A DNA stretch of 64,000 nt. It comes from Leptospira meyeri (GTDB taxonomy: Bacteria > Spirochaetota > Leptospiria > Leptospirales > Leptospiraceae). Position numbers and translations under genes: made by a program. Below the pieces are notes generated by a model. The model was not told the origin of the DNA. It ran no database searches and was given only the letters and a program-made list of their open reading frames with translations. The DNA lies in NCBI RefSeq assembly GCF_004368965.1, contig NZ_SORO01000001.1:1706001-1770000 (forward strand), read 5' to 3'. Of this stretch, positions 45,971-55,606 are shown piece by piece (the stretch's first letter is position 1; each line of letters opens with the position of its first letter).

Positions 45971-47538
45971 TGAAACCAGGTCGCACTCTACAATTCATTG
46001 CCTTTTTACTAATCTATTTTATTGTTCCTTTTTGTGCCTGTTTGTTTACGTTGTTATTTGCTAACTATACCGCGTCTGCTTTTTTGCCAGACCAGTTCCT
46101 AGCATTATTCGAAGCCACTCAAATCAAAAACGATTTAACACTCGCTATATTTACTTGGGCACCCTTTCCCATCATTACTCTCATTTTATTCTTTTATAGT
46201 TTACCAATTGCAAAATTTCTTTTTTCTACTAAAGGTTGTAACTTTATCTCAGAAGAGAGAGCTCGTCATCGAATTGTTCACTCACCACTGACGATAAGTA
46301 TATTAGGATTTATTGGTTGGGAACTTTCAAATTTTTTAAGCGTATGTCGAATTGATAGACTCTTCCCAGAAGCACCCCACCAAAGTATCGTTACTGTTTC
46401 TATTTTATTCGGTTTCTGGGGATTATTTGCCTTTGCATTCTCATACGCCACTACCACTTACTTAAATAAACTCCTTATCATCCCTTGTGTATTTCCAGAA
46501 GGTGGACTTGGGAAATATGCCCATGGAAAACAATTTTCTATTGTCACAAAACAATTTATCTTTTGGGCCGCATCTACCCTTTTCCCGATCGTTCTTCTCA
46601 TCTTTGGAATTTTGCTCAGAACAAACCAAAACATTTTTAATTTACATGAACTAGTTCATAATGATGTCCTATTTGAAGTCATCGCCATTATGCTCGTCTT
46701 TTCGTTTGCATTTGCAATGTCTTTTGCTTCCAGTTTACAACACCCACTCAACCAAATCGAAAAAGCAACAGCACTCATCAAAGAACAAAAGTTTGATACC
46801 AGGGTAAAAATTTTTAGTTCCGATGAACTAGGTCTACTGGGTGATGCTGTAAACGAAATGGCGGAAGGTCTTGCGGAAAGAGAAAGAATCAAAGACACGT
46901 TCGGTCGAATTGTAGATCCAAGAGTCAGAGATTATTTACTTTCCAATGAACATAGTTTAGGTGGAAAAGTGGTAGAAGCCTCTATTTTATTTTCAGACCT
47001 GAGGGATTTTACAACACTTTCCGAAAAACGAAAGCCGGAAGAAGTATTGTATATCCTCAATCGTTATTTCCAGGAAATGAGCAATGCCATTGAAATCCAC
47101 GGTGGTTTTATTAATAAATTCATTGGGGATGCCATCCTTGCAGTTTTTGGGACTCCGATGCCAATGGCTGACCACGCCGAACGTGCGTTTGCAACTGCCC
47201 TCCAAATGCAGAAGAATTTAGATTCACTCAATGCCCAATTTTTAAGAGAAGGACTTACCGAGCTAAAGATGGGAATTGGGATCCACACGGGGAGCCTTCT
47301 TGTGGGAAATATCGGTTCTGCCAATCGGATGGAATTTACAGTGATTGGAGATACCGTGAATACTGCCTCTCGAGTGGAAGGACTTTGCAAAGGTTTAAAG
47401 AAAAATCTTCTTCTCACTGAAAATACATCGATCCTTCTACCGGAAAACATTCGGTCAAAACTAAAGCCTGAAGGTGAATATGAATTGAAAGGTAGAGAGA
47501 CCAAAGAAAGTATTTATTCTTATTCAAACGCCGAATAA
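45967..47538 (+). CDS. Membrane adenylate cyclase with HAMP domain
   Basis: 523-aa class III adenylate cyclase. Six membrane helices in the N-terminal half (about 10-35, 58-85, 110-130, 140-165, 195-222, 235-260), then a HAMP-like linker (about 262-315) and a catalytic domain (about 335-520). All catalytic positions are present: metal Asp344 and Asp388, ATP-selecting Lys384 and Asp462, Asn465 and Arg469. It overlaps the sugar symporter gene by 4 nt and is followed 43 nt later by a small lipoprotein. Adenylate rather than guanylate specificity follows from Lys384/Asp462. Confidence 0.92.
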   Translation: MMKPGRTLQFIAFLLIYFIVPFCACLFTLLFANYTASAFLPDQFLALFEATQIKNDLTLAIFTWAPFPIITLILFFYSLPIAKFLFSTKGCNFISEERARHRIVHSPLTISILGFIGWELSNFLSVCRIDRLFPEAPHQSIVTVSILFGFWGLFAFAFSYATTTYLNKLLIIPCVFPEGGLGKYAHGKQFSIVTKQFIFWAASTLFPIVLLIFGILLRTNQNIFNLHELVHNDVLFEVIAIMLVFSFAFAMSFASSLQHPLNQIEKATALIKEQKFDTRVKIFSSDELGLLGDAVNEMAEGLAERERIKDTFGRIVDPRVRDYLLSNEHSLGGKVVEASILFSDLRDFTTLSEKRKPEEVLYILNRYFQEMSNAIEIHGGFINKFIGDAILAVFGTPMPMADHAERAFATALQMQKNLDSLNAQFLREGLTELKMGIGIHTGSLLVGNIGSANRMEFTVIGDTVNTASRVEGLCKGLKKNLLLTENTSILLPENIRSKLKPEGEYELKGRETKESIYSYSNAE

Positions 47539-47581
47539 AATGATTGAACCAAATTCGAAAACTATACAAACTGGGGTTGGA

Positions 47582-47857
47582 ATGAAGTTCACATTTGGAA
47601 TATTTTTGTTTTGCCTTTCTTTGGTTTCCTGTAACGAAATCAAGTTGGTAAATACCAAAGACATTTTAGACCTTTTAGAGGGGGATGGAACACAAGGTGG
47701 GTATTCCTCATCGGATTCTTCTGGTTCTTCGTCTAATTCATCCACTAACAATAGAAATTCGAACAATCTAAACCACTATGGACTGACTGATTCTGCGACG
47801 GGAACCAATACTTACGGATCTACGGGCACCACAGTGGGAAACCCGCTCGGATATTAA
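47582..47857 (+). CDS. Small Ser/Asn-rich lipoprotein
   Basis: 91-aa predicted lipoprotein: signal then lipobox LVSC (C17). Residues about 40-70 are Ser/Asn-rich low complexity. The rest is too short to place. ATG 47582 (MKFTFG) is preferred over the ORF start at 47540 because it gives a proper signal. It follows the adenylate cyclase by 43 nt and converges with the 161-aa gene. Confidence 0.6.
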   Translation: MKFTFGIFLFCLSLVSCNEIKLVNTKDILDLLEGDGTQGGYSSSDSSGSSSNSSTNNRNSNNLNHYGLTDSATGTNTYGSTGTTVGNPLGY

Positions 47858-47866
47858 ACATTTCCG

Positions 47867-48352
47867 TTATTTAATAAATTCAAAAAAATCATCCATTAAT
47901 GGTTTGAAGCAAGACCTGATTGTAATCTTAGCAACCTTCTCATTTTTGGGTCCATAATTTAAAACGATATCATTCGGATCACGAATGAAGGAAAAGATTT
48001 TGTTGATCTGCATTTCCGCATGCCCATCTCGAATTTTAACTACGTATTCAAATTCATGTTCATTGGCGTCCACCTCACCAATTCCATAAGGAACGTAACA
48101 TTTAATCAGACCAATTCCTTTTAGTTCGCCTGTGTCCTGGTTTTCCAATTCGATTTTGGAAAGTTCGGGATCCAATTTGTATTCCAACCATTGTTTTGCT
48201 TTTAGAAAACTGCGAGTTTTTTGGTAGGTTTTGTGGTCTCTTGCGTCTTCTGTGGTTCGATATTTGGAAGAAACAATCCAAAGTTTCAAGCACATTGAGT
48301 TCTGAAAGAACAGGAAAAATACAGATAAAAGGATGAGTCGTTTTGCCATCAT
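47867..48352 (-). CDS. Putative exported protein, DUF4468-like
   Basis: 161-aa protein with an N-terminal hydrophobic signal (about 4-18) and a Cys near residue 21 that may be a lipobox with a poor consensus. The middle, with alternating beta pattern TGELKGIGLIKCYVPYG and VVKIRDGHAEMQI, resembles DUF4468/TBP-like folds, which is tentative. Two adjacent ATG codons are in frame; which is used is unclear. It converges with the small lipoprotein gene, 9 nt apart. Confidence 0.55.
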   Translation of the reverse strand: MMAKRLILLSVFFLFFQNSMCLKLWIVSSKYRTTEDARDHKTYQKTRSFLKAKQWLEYKLDPELSKIELENQDTGELKGIGLIKCYVPYGIGEVDANEHEFEYVVKIRDGHAEMQINKIFSFIRDPNDIVLNYGPKNEKVAKITIRSCFKPLMDDFFEFIK

Positions 48353-48613
48353 TTCTATGCTTCCCTTTCGTCACCCGGCTCGCAAAACAAATCTTCACAA
48401 AGATGGAAAATTTTCTCTTTATTCGGAAGCAGAGGGAAGGGCACTACATTCGGTGGCAATAGGGATGTGTTCTGGTTTGTTTTTTTGATCTTATGTCTCT
48501 TGGACTCGATTCTATCTCTCACCTTATTATTTTCGGAACTGCCCTCCCCCATTCTACAGTGCCCAAATAAAAATTGGATTGAATTTGTCAGGGCATCACT
48601 TTCAATCTTGAAC

Positions 48614-48904
48614 ATGCCCGATTTTGATCGTATTGATCTTATGAATTATGCCATGTACGGAAATGATTTTGATCCCCAATGGGATGAGATCCGTGCATTT
48701 TTAAAAACGAATGTATCTGCTCAAAAAGAGCTAGAAGAGATTAAAAGAACAGTTCCGAGCCCCCATGTAGGAAAAAAACGTAGAGAGCCTCTCGCCACTG
48801 ATCCGAGAGAGTCTAGTGCGAGTAGCGGAATGAACCAAGAAGTCAGGACTCCCACCGGAGACTCTTCTGCCAAATCTTGGTGGCAAAAAATCTTAGGAGA
48901 ATGA
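48614..48904 (+). CDS. Conserved hypothetical protein upstream of plsC
   Basis: 96-aa acidic/charged protein with no recognised domain. The C-terminal half is low complexity. The ATG 48614 (MPDFDRIDLMNYAMYG) is preferred over GTG 48467 because the earlier part reads as an unlikely membrane segment and low-quality coding; the longer frame would be 145 aa. It ends 1 nt before plsC, so they share a transcript. Function unknown. Confidence 0.6.
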   Translation: MPDFDRIDLMNYAMYGNDFDPQWDEIRAFLKTNVSAQKELEEIKRTVPSPHVGKKRREPLATDPRESSASSGMNQEVRTPTGDSSAKSWWQKILGE

Positions 48905-48905
48905 A

Positions 48906-49628
48906 ATGGAAAACACCGTAGACCAAGTCAAAAAGAATGTTGAGAACATCAAAAAGTTTGTAACTCCGTTCTTCAATTTGGCGGTAAACACAACAGTCTA
49001 CGGTTACCATAACATTGTGCCGAATGGCAAACTCATTCTCACCTGCAATCATAGAAGCGATATGGATCCTTTCGTAATCGGTTCTGTGTTTCCAAGATTT
49101 ATTTCTTGGATTGCGGCAGAGTATACCACTCGCATTCCTCTCTTTAAGGATCTGGTAGAAAAAACAGGAACCATTCCTATGGCCATCGATGGCAATATCT
49201 CAATGGCCAGTATCAAAAAGGTACAACAAGTCTTTAAAAATGGGGATGTATTAGGAATCTTTCCTGAAGGCCATGACTATATGGTGCAAAACGATTTTTC
49301 TGCCCCACTTGCTAACTTTCATTCTGGATTTGCTGCCTTTAGCCTTCGGAACAAAGTGGATATCCTCCCCACCGTCATCATTCCAGATGAAGAAACAGTT
49401 ACAGATTATCCCATTCCGCCACTTGTCCGTGCCTTTATGGGTATGCCCAAAGAAGTTTGCGATATCAAACGTCGAGTGGTTTACAAAAAGATCAATGTTG
49501 TATTTGGGGAAGTGATCAAATACGACACTTACGCTCACCTACCACTTGACAAGGGTATGGTGGAGGTTTCGAACGAGACCAAACGTAGAATGGGCGAATT
49601 GCAGAAAGTAGATTATTTAAAAAAATAA
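48906..49628 (+). CDS. plsC: 1-acyl-sn-glycerol-3-phosphate acyltransferase
   Basis: 240-aa PlsC-type acyltransferase of phospholipid synthesis. The NHRSDMDP (H-x4-D) catalytic motif near residue 47 and FPEGHD near residue 120 are the signature blocks; a third block LPTVIIPD follows. It acylates lysophosphatidic acid at the inner membrane. It follows the hypothetical protein with a 1-nt gap and an AGGAG ribosome site. The gene ends in an AT-rich gap before the convergent dapF, where a weak terminator hairpin sits. Confidence 0.88.
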   Translation: MENTVDQVKKNVENIKKFVTPFFNLAVNTTVYGYHNIVPNGKLILTCNHRSDMDPFVIGSVFPRFISWIAAEYTTRIPLFKDLVEKTGTIPMAIDGNISMASIKKVQQVFKNGDVLGIFPEGHDYMVQNDFSAPLANFHSGFAAFSLRNKVDILPTVIIPDEETVTDYPIPPLVRAFMGMPKEVCDIKRRVVYKKINVVFGEVIKYDTYAHLPLDKGMVEVSNETKRRMGELQKVDYLKK

Positions 49629-49698
49629 TCTACTGCCAATTCAAATTGACCAAACATTGACTCCATGGTCACAAAATCTTTGTTAATTGATGGTCAAC

Positions 49699-49728
49699 AG
49701 TAAAATCGGCACTATTGACCGATTTACT
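49699..49728. terminator. Hairpin between convergent plsC and dapF
   Basis: AAATCGG (49703-49709) and CCGATTT (49719-49725) form a perfect 7-bp stem, extended by AGT/ACT around a bulged A to 10 bp, with a 9-nt loop. It lies in the 116-nt gap between convergent genes and could end both transcripts. Confidence 0.5.
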
Positions 49729-49744
49729 TTAAGCAATGTTGAAT

Positions 49745-50587
49745 CTAAACTTCTACTTCTCCAGAAAACACTTCCTTGGCTGGTCCCGTCATCAACACTG
49801 ATCCGTTTTCTTTCCATTCGACATGGAGAGTTCCCCCTCTAAGATCAATCTGCACAGACCGTCCCGTTTTTCCATTTAAGATGGAAGCAACTGTCACAGC
49901 ACAAGCTCCAGTCCCACAAGCTAAGGTTTCCCCAGCTCCTCTTTCCCAAGTTCTTTGGTAAAGATGATCTTTTCCTCGAACAGAAACAAATTCCACATTC
50001 ACCCTTCTTGGAAATAATGGATGGTTTTCAATGAGAGGGCCAATTTCCCGAACTGGGAAGGCATCCGCATCATCCACATAAATCACACAATGTGGATTTC
50101 CCATACTAACAGCCGTAAAATGATACTTCTTTCCTTGGACTTCTAATACTTGGTTGATGACTGGTTCGTCGCCTGTCCATACAATAGGAACTAGTGTTGG
50201 TTTGAGGATAGGTTCACCCATATCCACAGTCACCATTTCTACTTTGCCATTGTTACCTGTTTTGAGGTCGAGGGTGAGTACTCCCTTTCCTGTTTCAATG
50301 GTTGGCTTTTGGTTTTTAGTAAGGCCGTGGTCAAAAACAAATTTTCCCACACAACGAACTCCATTCCCACACATCTCGGAGGAACTTCCATCAGAGTTGT
50401 ACATGTCCATTTGGAACTCACCAGTTTTTGAATTACGGATAAAAATCACCCCATCTCCACCAATTCCAAAATTGCGATCGGATAGTTTTTGGATTTGTTC
50501 TGGACTCAGACGGATATCATTTTTCGTGGCATCGATATACACGTAGTCATTTCCAATTCCTTCCATTTTGGTGAAGTTAATTTTCAT
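49745..50587 (-). CDS. dapF: Diaminopimelate epimerase
   Basis: 280-aa enzyme that converts LL- to meso-diaminopimelate for lysine and peptidoglycan synthesis. The two catalytic cysteines are at C73 (CGNGVRC) and C224 (ACGTGACA), close to the E. coli spacing of 73 and 217. The start ATG 50587 ([15 protein letters not shown]) has AGAGGA 5 nt upstream; 17 further upstream codons in frame are not needed. It converges with plsC and stands divergent from the methyltransferase 112 nt away. Confidence 0.95.
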   Translation of the reverse strand: MKINFTKMEGIGNDYVYIDATKNDIRLSPEQIQKLSDRNFGIGGDGVIFIRNSKTGEFQMDMYNSDGSSSEMCGNGVRCVGKFVFDHGLTKNQKPTIETGKGVLTLDLKTGNNGKVEMVTVDMGEPILKPTLVPIVWTGDEPVINQVLEVQGKKYHFTAVSMGNPHCVIYVDDADAFPVREIGPLIENHPLFPRRVNVEFVSVRGKDHLYQRTWERGAGETLACGTGACAVTVASILNGKTGRSVQIDLRGGTLHVEWKENGSVLMTGPAKEVFSGEVEV

Positions 50588-50699
50588 CGGTTCCTCTCTT
50601 ATCTCACCCCATGTTTTTTTCACAATGAATGTTGGCAAGCCAGATCAAGGTTTTTTAGTTTGACCCTTGTTCTCAGTAGTTAGACTGACTCAATAGAGC

Positions 50700-51551
50700 A
50701 TGAAATCTTGTATCCTTTGCCAATCCTCCGAGTCCAAAACCGTTTTCAATGAAAATGGAACCCCCATTTTAGAATGTAAAAACTGCGGTCATGTTTATTC
50801 CTCTTATGAACAAGAAGAACATTACGAAGGTTATTGGGACGGGGCAGAACAAACCTATGATTTAAAATGGTGGGATGATGCACACCGAGCTGTATATTCT
50901 GATTTTATTTCCACATACTTAAAATCGGATAAAGGAAACCTTCTCGATGTGGGTTGTGGTCTTGGATTTTTTGTGAAGGCAGTGCTTACCAAAAAACCAG
51001 GTTGGTCCGCCGTTGGTTATGAGATTTCCAAACAAGCGGTAAAATTTGCCAACGAACAAAATGGAATGAAAACGGTTTATGCAGGTCTTGTTCAGGATTC
51101 CAAACTTCCCAAAGAAAGTTTTGATATCATCACTTTGTGGGATGTGATCGAACACATTCCAAAACCACATTCCCTGCTCACCTACTTACATGGTCTACTG
51201 AAACCTGGTGGGATTCTTTTTTTACAAACTCCAAACTTTCCGATCCAACTTGCCAAAGCCAACCTAAAGGTAAAACTAAAAGGGATGAAGGAAGGTGTTC
51301 ATTACCTAGAAGCCAAAGACCATGTAAACAATTACAAGATGCACACTTTAGCGGAACTAGGAAAACAATGCGGATTCATTGAACCGAAGTACAAAGTACT
51401 TATGCCCATACTTTCTGTATCGGGTAGCAAAAGTAAACTGGCCGTTTATTTAAAGTTAGGTTACTATTATTTTACCAAACTCATCTTTGCTCTGAGTTTT
51501 AGAACCATCAACTGGAACAATACTTTATTTTTGACGCTTAAGAAGCCATAA
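50700..51551 (+). CDS. Class I SAM-dependent methyltransferase with zinc ribbon
   Basis: 283-aa methyltransferase. An N-terminal zinc ribbon (CILC at residue 4 and CKNC at about 29) precedes a Rossmann domain with motif I LLDVGCGLGFF (about 80-90), motif II GYEIS and WDVIEHIPKP. Similar proteins act in polysaccharide or small-molecule methylation; the substrate is unknown. It overlaps the convergent HAD gene by 27 nt at its 3' end. Confidence 0.87.
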   Translation: MKSCILCQSSESKTVFNENGTPILECKNCGHVYSSYEQEEHYEGYWDGAEQTYDLKWWDDAHRAVYSDFISTYLKSDKGNLLDVGCGLGFFVKAVLTKKPGWSAVGYEISKQAVKFANEQNGMKTVYAGLVQDSKLPKESFDIITLWDVIEHIPKPHSLLTYLHGLLKPGGILFLQTPNFPIQLAKANLKVKLKGMKEGVHYLEAKDHVNNYKMHTLAELGKQCGFIEPKYKVLMPILSVSGSKSKLAVYLKLGYYYFTKLIFALSFRTINWNNTLFLTLKKP

Positions 51552-52328
51552 TTCTGCGAAATCTAAAGCAAAAACTATATTCGGTGCTGTCCAAATCGGT
51601 GCCGAAGATTCAAAAGGATACTCCACCACACCTGCTCCCTCCCCCCACATTGTAGGAATGTGAATGCTTGCGATTCCGTGGCGGTTGGCTCCCAGAACAT
51701 CATCTTCCCAATTATCTCCCAGTAAAATACAATCCCCTGGATTTTCTTTGGCTGCTTCTAATACGTAAGAGAAAAATTTTGTGGATGGTTTTTCAAATCC
51801 AACTTCTTCTGAAGTAATCAGTGTAAAACGAAAAGGTTCCGGTAAAAAAGAAGATACTTTTAGTAATTGAGTTCTCAAAGTTTCGTTGGTGGTTAGAAAA
51901 ATTGGGAACCTTTCCGATAAAGCCACTAGTTTGGGAAATAGTTTGGTTTGGTAGATTTCCTTTTTTGCTTCCGTCTGTAAATAAGATAAAAAATGAAAAT
52001 GATATCTTTCTTCCATCCACAAAACGTCAAAGATGTCTTTTGTTTGGAATCCGCTTAGCGTCGTTGGATTTGTATCAGTTGGTTCTTGATTTATGGTAAA
52101 TTGATCTTTCACAACATCCAACATCAACTTAAAACATAGTAGCCGTAAACGATTGGAACTATGGCCTTCCAGTTGGTTTTTTACTTTTTTTCTAGCAGAT
52201 TCGTATAAAGAAACAAAATCGCCACCTAACCCTCGCTCTTTCCAATCTTTGGCACATTCACCGATTGCAAATTCATATGCCGGTTTCGAAGGTAAAAGGG
52301 TATTGTCTAAGTCCAAAAACAAAGCCAT
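51525..52328 (-). CDS. HAD-superfamily hydrolase
   Basis: 267-aa HAD phosphatase-like protein. Motif I FLDLDNTL starts at residue 4 with nucleophile Asp6, motif II near FLTTNE, and motif IV GDNWEDDVLGANRHG carries the acidic residues. A helical cap lies between. The ATG 52328 begins just before motif I and is preferred; upstream ATG 52346 and TTG 52364 would only extend it. The substrate is unknown. It overlaps the methyltransferase by 27 nt (convergent). Confidence 0.85.
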   Translation of the reverse strand: MALFLDLDNTLLPSKPAYEFAIGECAKDWKERGLGGDFVSLYESARKKVKNQLEGHSSNRLRLLCFKLMLDVVKDQFTINQEPTDTNPTTLSGFQTKDIFDVLWMEERYHFHFLSYLQTEAKKEIYQTKLFPKLVALSERFPIFLTTNETLRTQLLKVSSFLPEPFRFTLITSEEVGFEKPSTKFFSYVLEAAKENPGDCILLGDNWEDDVLGANRHGIASIHIPTMWGEGAGVVEYPFESSAPIWTAPNIVFALDFAELWLLKRQK

Positions 52329-52421
52329 ATCAGAAAAGAAAACCATAGACAAACATTCTGTCAACGGTTTGGTTTTTAATATTTACTTGTATCCCACACA
52401 ATCTTCGGTTAGAGTTTCGTC

Positions 52422-52637
52422 ATGATTTCCCTCTCCTCCATTTTGGCAGTGCTATTCTTAATTCTTGGACTTATCTTATCTCTCTATGGAGTTTGGACTT
52501 GGTCTGATTCTATGTATGAAAAATCCCTGGGTTGGAATTTAAATTTGATTTGGGGAGGAGTGGTGTTCTCAGTGGGAGTATTGTTTGGAGTTGGGAACCG
52601 GATTTCCACCCGATTCCCCAAAGAACCAAATCCTTAA
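52422..52637 (+). CDS. Small membrane protein
   Basis: 71-aa protein with two membrane helices (about 6-26 and 40-60) and a charged tail. No domain recognised. The ATG lacks a clear ribosome site. It lies between the divergent HAD gene and the convergent fliD-partner gene, overlapping the latter's end by 4 nt. Confidence 0.5.
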   Translation: MISLSSILAVLFLILGLILSLYGVWTWSDSMYEKSLGWNLNLIWGGVVFSVGVLFGVGNRISTRFPKEPNP

Positions 52638-53596
52638 ACTTTGACTCTTTCTAAAACAAGAGAAAGGAAAGGAATGAAATCACTGAGTAATTCAGGAAGT
52701 TCGTATTCCAAAATATCTCCAGCATAGACAATATCATTTTTTTCCATTGCCGAGGCAATGTTAGAAAGTGTTTCATTCAAACTTGTAATCACGTCAGAAA
52801 GTTTTTTATCCTCAATGGCAAGGGCTTGCCAATCTAACTCCGCATGACGAGTTTGTACTGATACAAGAGCTGACATAAGACCCGTTAAACGACCAACCGC
52901 ATCATTCAAAATCTCAGATGCCAAATGGTCTTTTCCTGATTGGAAGTTTTCATTTACCAACATAAAGTCTTTGATGACTTTTTCTTTATCATCCACAAAT
53001 CTAGAAATGATTTCAATCAGTTCACTTTCATCCATACGCATCACAGCAAGGCGAGTACTTAGATCCATAAGGAAAAGTTTTACATCTCGAAGGTCTTCCA
53101 AAAAAGTTTCAATGGCTTTTGTGGAATCTAAAACCTCGGATCCATTTTGCAAAGATTCCAAAATTTCTTCTACGTTTTTACCTTTCCCCATTGGTTGGAT
53201 GAGGTTTAAGTTTAAATTCAAAAGTTTTGTAGTGGTGCGGATCATGGAAATGATCCAAGGAATTCCTTCTTTTAAATCCTCTGTTTCTTTTTCCGTCAGA
53301 GAATCACGACCCACAAGGGTGCTACCAACCTTATCAACGTAGTTATCAACTTCCCAAAGACTGTCTTCAATCACATCCAGTTCTTCACCCACAAATAAAT
53401 CCAGGCGTTCGGTTTCATCTACACCCACTGCATTTAGATCGGAACGATTTAGTTCTTTCCCATTAACAGTGAAATGACGCAGATACTTTCCATTGGATTC
53501 AATCCACTTTTGAATTTCATCTAACACTTGGCCGAGGTTTGTTTCGCCATCTAGTTTAGTATCTAATTGTTGTTCGTTGATATAAATATTCATCAT
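52634..53596 (-). CDS. Conserved fliD-adjacent protein
   Basis: 320-aa, mostly helical acidic protein without signal or membrane segment. The N-terminal 70 residues resemble a ubiquitin/ThiS-like beta-grasp (IYINEQQLDTKLDGETNLG); the rest is helical bundle. It overlaps fliD by 4 nt (ATGA), so it is translationally coupled. From this position a role as flagellar chaperone or filament-assembly factor is plausible (inference); the FliS family is not evident. Two adjacent in-frame ATGs are possible. Confidence 0.65.
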   Translation of the reverse strand: MMNIYINEQQLDTKLDGETNLGQVLDEIQKWIESNGKYLRHFTVNGKELNRSDLNAVGVDETERLDLFVGEELDVIEDSLWEVDNYVDKVGSTLVGRDSLTEKETEDLKEGIPWIISMIRTTTKLLNLNLNLIQPMGKGKNVEEILESLQNGSEVLDSTKAIETFLEDLRDVKLFLMDLSTRLAVMRMDESELIEIISRFVDDKEKVIKDFMLVNENFQSGKDHLASEILNDAVGRLTGLMSALVSVQTRHAELDWQALAIEDKKLSDVITSLNETLSNIASAMEKNDIVYAGDILEYELPELLSDFIPFLSLVLERVKV

Positions 53597-55515
53597 TCCC
53601 CACCGTTCCCTCTAAACATATTATTCTGTAAATAGTTCCCAACCGATTTGTTTTTTCCCACACCTTGTTCCATGTAGAGAAATCTTTGTTTCAGTTTGGC
53701 TTCAAAACTAATGAGATGTGACTCATGTTCTTTGATTTTTTTATTATTTCCTGATACACTTTCTTCCAGAAGTTTCACTTTGCTTGTGACAATTCCAGAT
53801 GCGTATTGGTTATAGGGTTTAAGAATTTCAAGCAGGCGAATCCCAACCCCTTCTTCCATCTTTGCATCGTTATTTGGATCAGAGGCAAATAAGTCCCTTA
53901 CCCCATCCGGATTTTCAGAAAGAACCGAAATCAAACGTTCTTGGTCAATTTGCAAAAGTCCGTCTTGAATTTTTTCCCAGTTAGAGCCCACGGCTCCAGT
54001 GGAGATTCCAATGTCTGTCAAAACTCGAAATCCATTTTCTTTTGTTGCCGGATAATACGAGTTTGCAGTAGTTTTTAAAGAAGCAATGAGTCTTAAGATA
54101 GCATTTTCACCGGCAAGGATTCCCGATTTGGATTTGTTATCCCAAAAATCACGTGAGATGTCTGCTGATTTGGAATCATCACTTTCTTTTTTATCAGAAA
54201 TTTTTCCATTTTTTTCAACAGAAGTGACTTCTTTGGAAAACTTCATAAGTTCATTATAAGCATCCACCCATTCTTTGATAAGGGCGGAACCTTTGGCATG
54301 GTCCACATGAATTTTTAAGGTAACTGGTTCTTCTGTCACCTTATGAACATTAAATGAAATCCCTTCCAATACATCCGCAATTCCTTCATTGGATTCACGG
54401 GTGATTTCCACACCGTCAATTTTAATTTTAAGATCTTTTCCTTCTTGCAAAACTTTTAATGGTTCCGCTGTTCCCGGAGCAGGTGGTGTCACAAGAGTGA
54501 CTGATTTAATAAGAACCGGAGTGGTTGCCGCATTTGAAAGAATAATGGCAGTTAGATTTTTATCACTCGCATAATCACCAGCTAAAAAAATATACTTAGA
54601 TTCTGTTTTGCTGATGGGTAGGAATTTATTGCGAACACTTCCTTCCTTTTCAAATCCAATCCCCATCTCCATTACCGCAGGAGCTTCACCAACGATTTCT
54701 ACTTCAATGAAAGCCCTTTCTTTGATTTCGGTCACAGCCACAGGGATGGAAAAGGCAGTGTCAGGTTTGATGCTGATTCCTTCCTCCGATTGGACAAGTT
54801 TCTCTGTTTCGACTTCCGATTTTTTAAATTTGGTTTGGTCCCAAACTTTGGATTTGATTACATCTAATGATAATAGTTGCTTTGTGTCTTCTGCACTGGC
54901 TTTGTTTTCACCAACAAGACCTGCTAGTTTCAAAATTCCATTCGGGTCAGAAAATTGGAGTTCATTTTTTTTACCGGTTTTTACGGAAGTGACAGTCAAG
55001 ATCGATGAGTCTTTATCAATTTTTATGATGGAAGTGTCAGCAAGTCCCCCCGCCATATTTTTGATGGAATTTGTGAGTTCACTTAAGGACCCACCAGGAA
55101 AGGTCACCACCTCTTTAGATTTCCCAGAGTAGATCGTAAAACTGCCCTCTGGCAATCGGATGTCTGTATCAATAGCAACACCAGATAACTGGTGTTTGCT
55201 TGCCATTTCTGTGATTTCTAAAGCACGGTTTCCAGATTTAGCAGCACGAGAAGCCTCGCCTGTGATCACACCTTCTTCTGATGAAGAAACCGATTTGGTT
55301 GCAAAGGGAGCAGTAAAGGAAACGAGGGCACGGGTTTTTGTTTGGAGGTTCGCGGAAAGATTTTTCACTTCTCCCCAGATTTGTATCTGCGCTTTGGCGT
55401 ATTCGTTTTCCGTTTCCCATCGTTTGATGGGTCGTCTTTCGAGTTCGACCAATTTTTTAACGATATCGTTTGTATTTTGCCCAGTCATTAGACCCGGCAT
55501 GGTGTATGCTGGCAT
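53593..55515 (-). CDS. fliD: Flagellar filament cap protein
   Basis: 640-aa FliD (hook-associated protein 2), which caps growing filaments. The N-terminus MPGLMTGQNTNDIVKKLVELERRPI is conserved (key residues at about 6-30), the central region is the beta-rich variable part, and the C-terminus contains DIGISTG, NPDGVRDLF and a coiled coil ending near MEQGVGK. No other flagellar genes are in the window. It leads a two-gene operon with the downstream partner. The start ATG is preceded by GAGGGA and 91 nt lie between it and the divergent ppk. Confidence 0.93.
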   Translation of the reverse strand: MPAYTMPGLMTGQNTNDIVKKLVELERRPIKRWETENEYAKAQIQIWGEVKNLSANLQTKTRALVSFTAPFATKSVSSSEEGVITGEASRAAKSGNRALEITEMASKHQLSGVAIDTDIRLPEGSFTIYSGKSKEVVTFPGGSLSELTNSIKNMAGGLADTSIIKIDKDSSILTVTSVKTGKKNELQFSDPNGILKLAGLVGENKASAEDTKQLLSLDVIKSKVWDQTKFKKSEVETEKLVQSEEGISIKPDTAFSIPVAVTEIKERAFIEVEIVGEAPAVMEMGIGFEKEGSVRNKFLPISKTESKYIFLAGDYASDKNLTAIILSNAATTPVLIKSVTLVTPPAPGTAEPLKVLQEGKDLKIKIDGVEITRESNEGIADVLEGISFNVHKVTEEPVTLKIHVDHAKGSALIKEWVDAYNELMKFSKEVTSVEKNGKISDKKESDDSKSADISRDFWDNKSKSGILAGENAILRLIASLKTTANSYYPATKENGFRVLTDIGISTGAVGSNWEKIQDGLLQIDQERLISVLSENPDGVRDLFASDPNNDAKMEEGVGIRLLEILKPYNQYASGIVTSKVKLLEESVSGNNKKIKEHESHLISFEAKLKQRFLYMEQGVGKNKSVGNYLQNNMFRGNGGE

Positions 55516-55606
55516 ATCGTCCCAAATCCCTCTGAATCTAGTGTCGTCGATTTCTACAAAAGGATTAGGAATTTACAGAATTTTTTCCTTCCCAAATCCT
55601 AGAATT

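Noticed and set aside
48467..48613. N-terminal hydrophobic extension of the plsC-adjacent hypothetical protein
   Set aside because: Starts at GTG with no ribosome site and reads like a chance hydrophobic stretch, so the ATG at 48614 was taken. It could still be real.
55160..55606. 149-codon N-terminal extension of ppk
   Set aside because: It lies antisense to fliD and is not PPK-like; the conserved PPK N-terminus begins right after the ATG at 55607.
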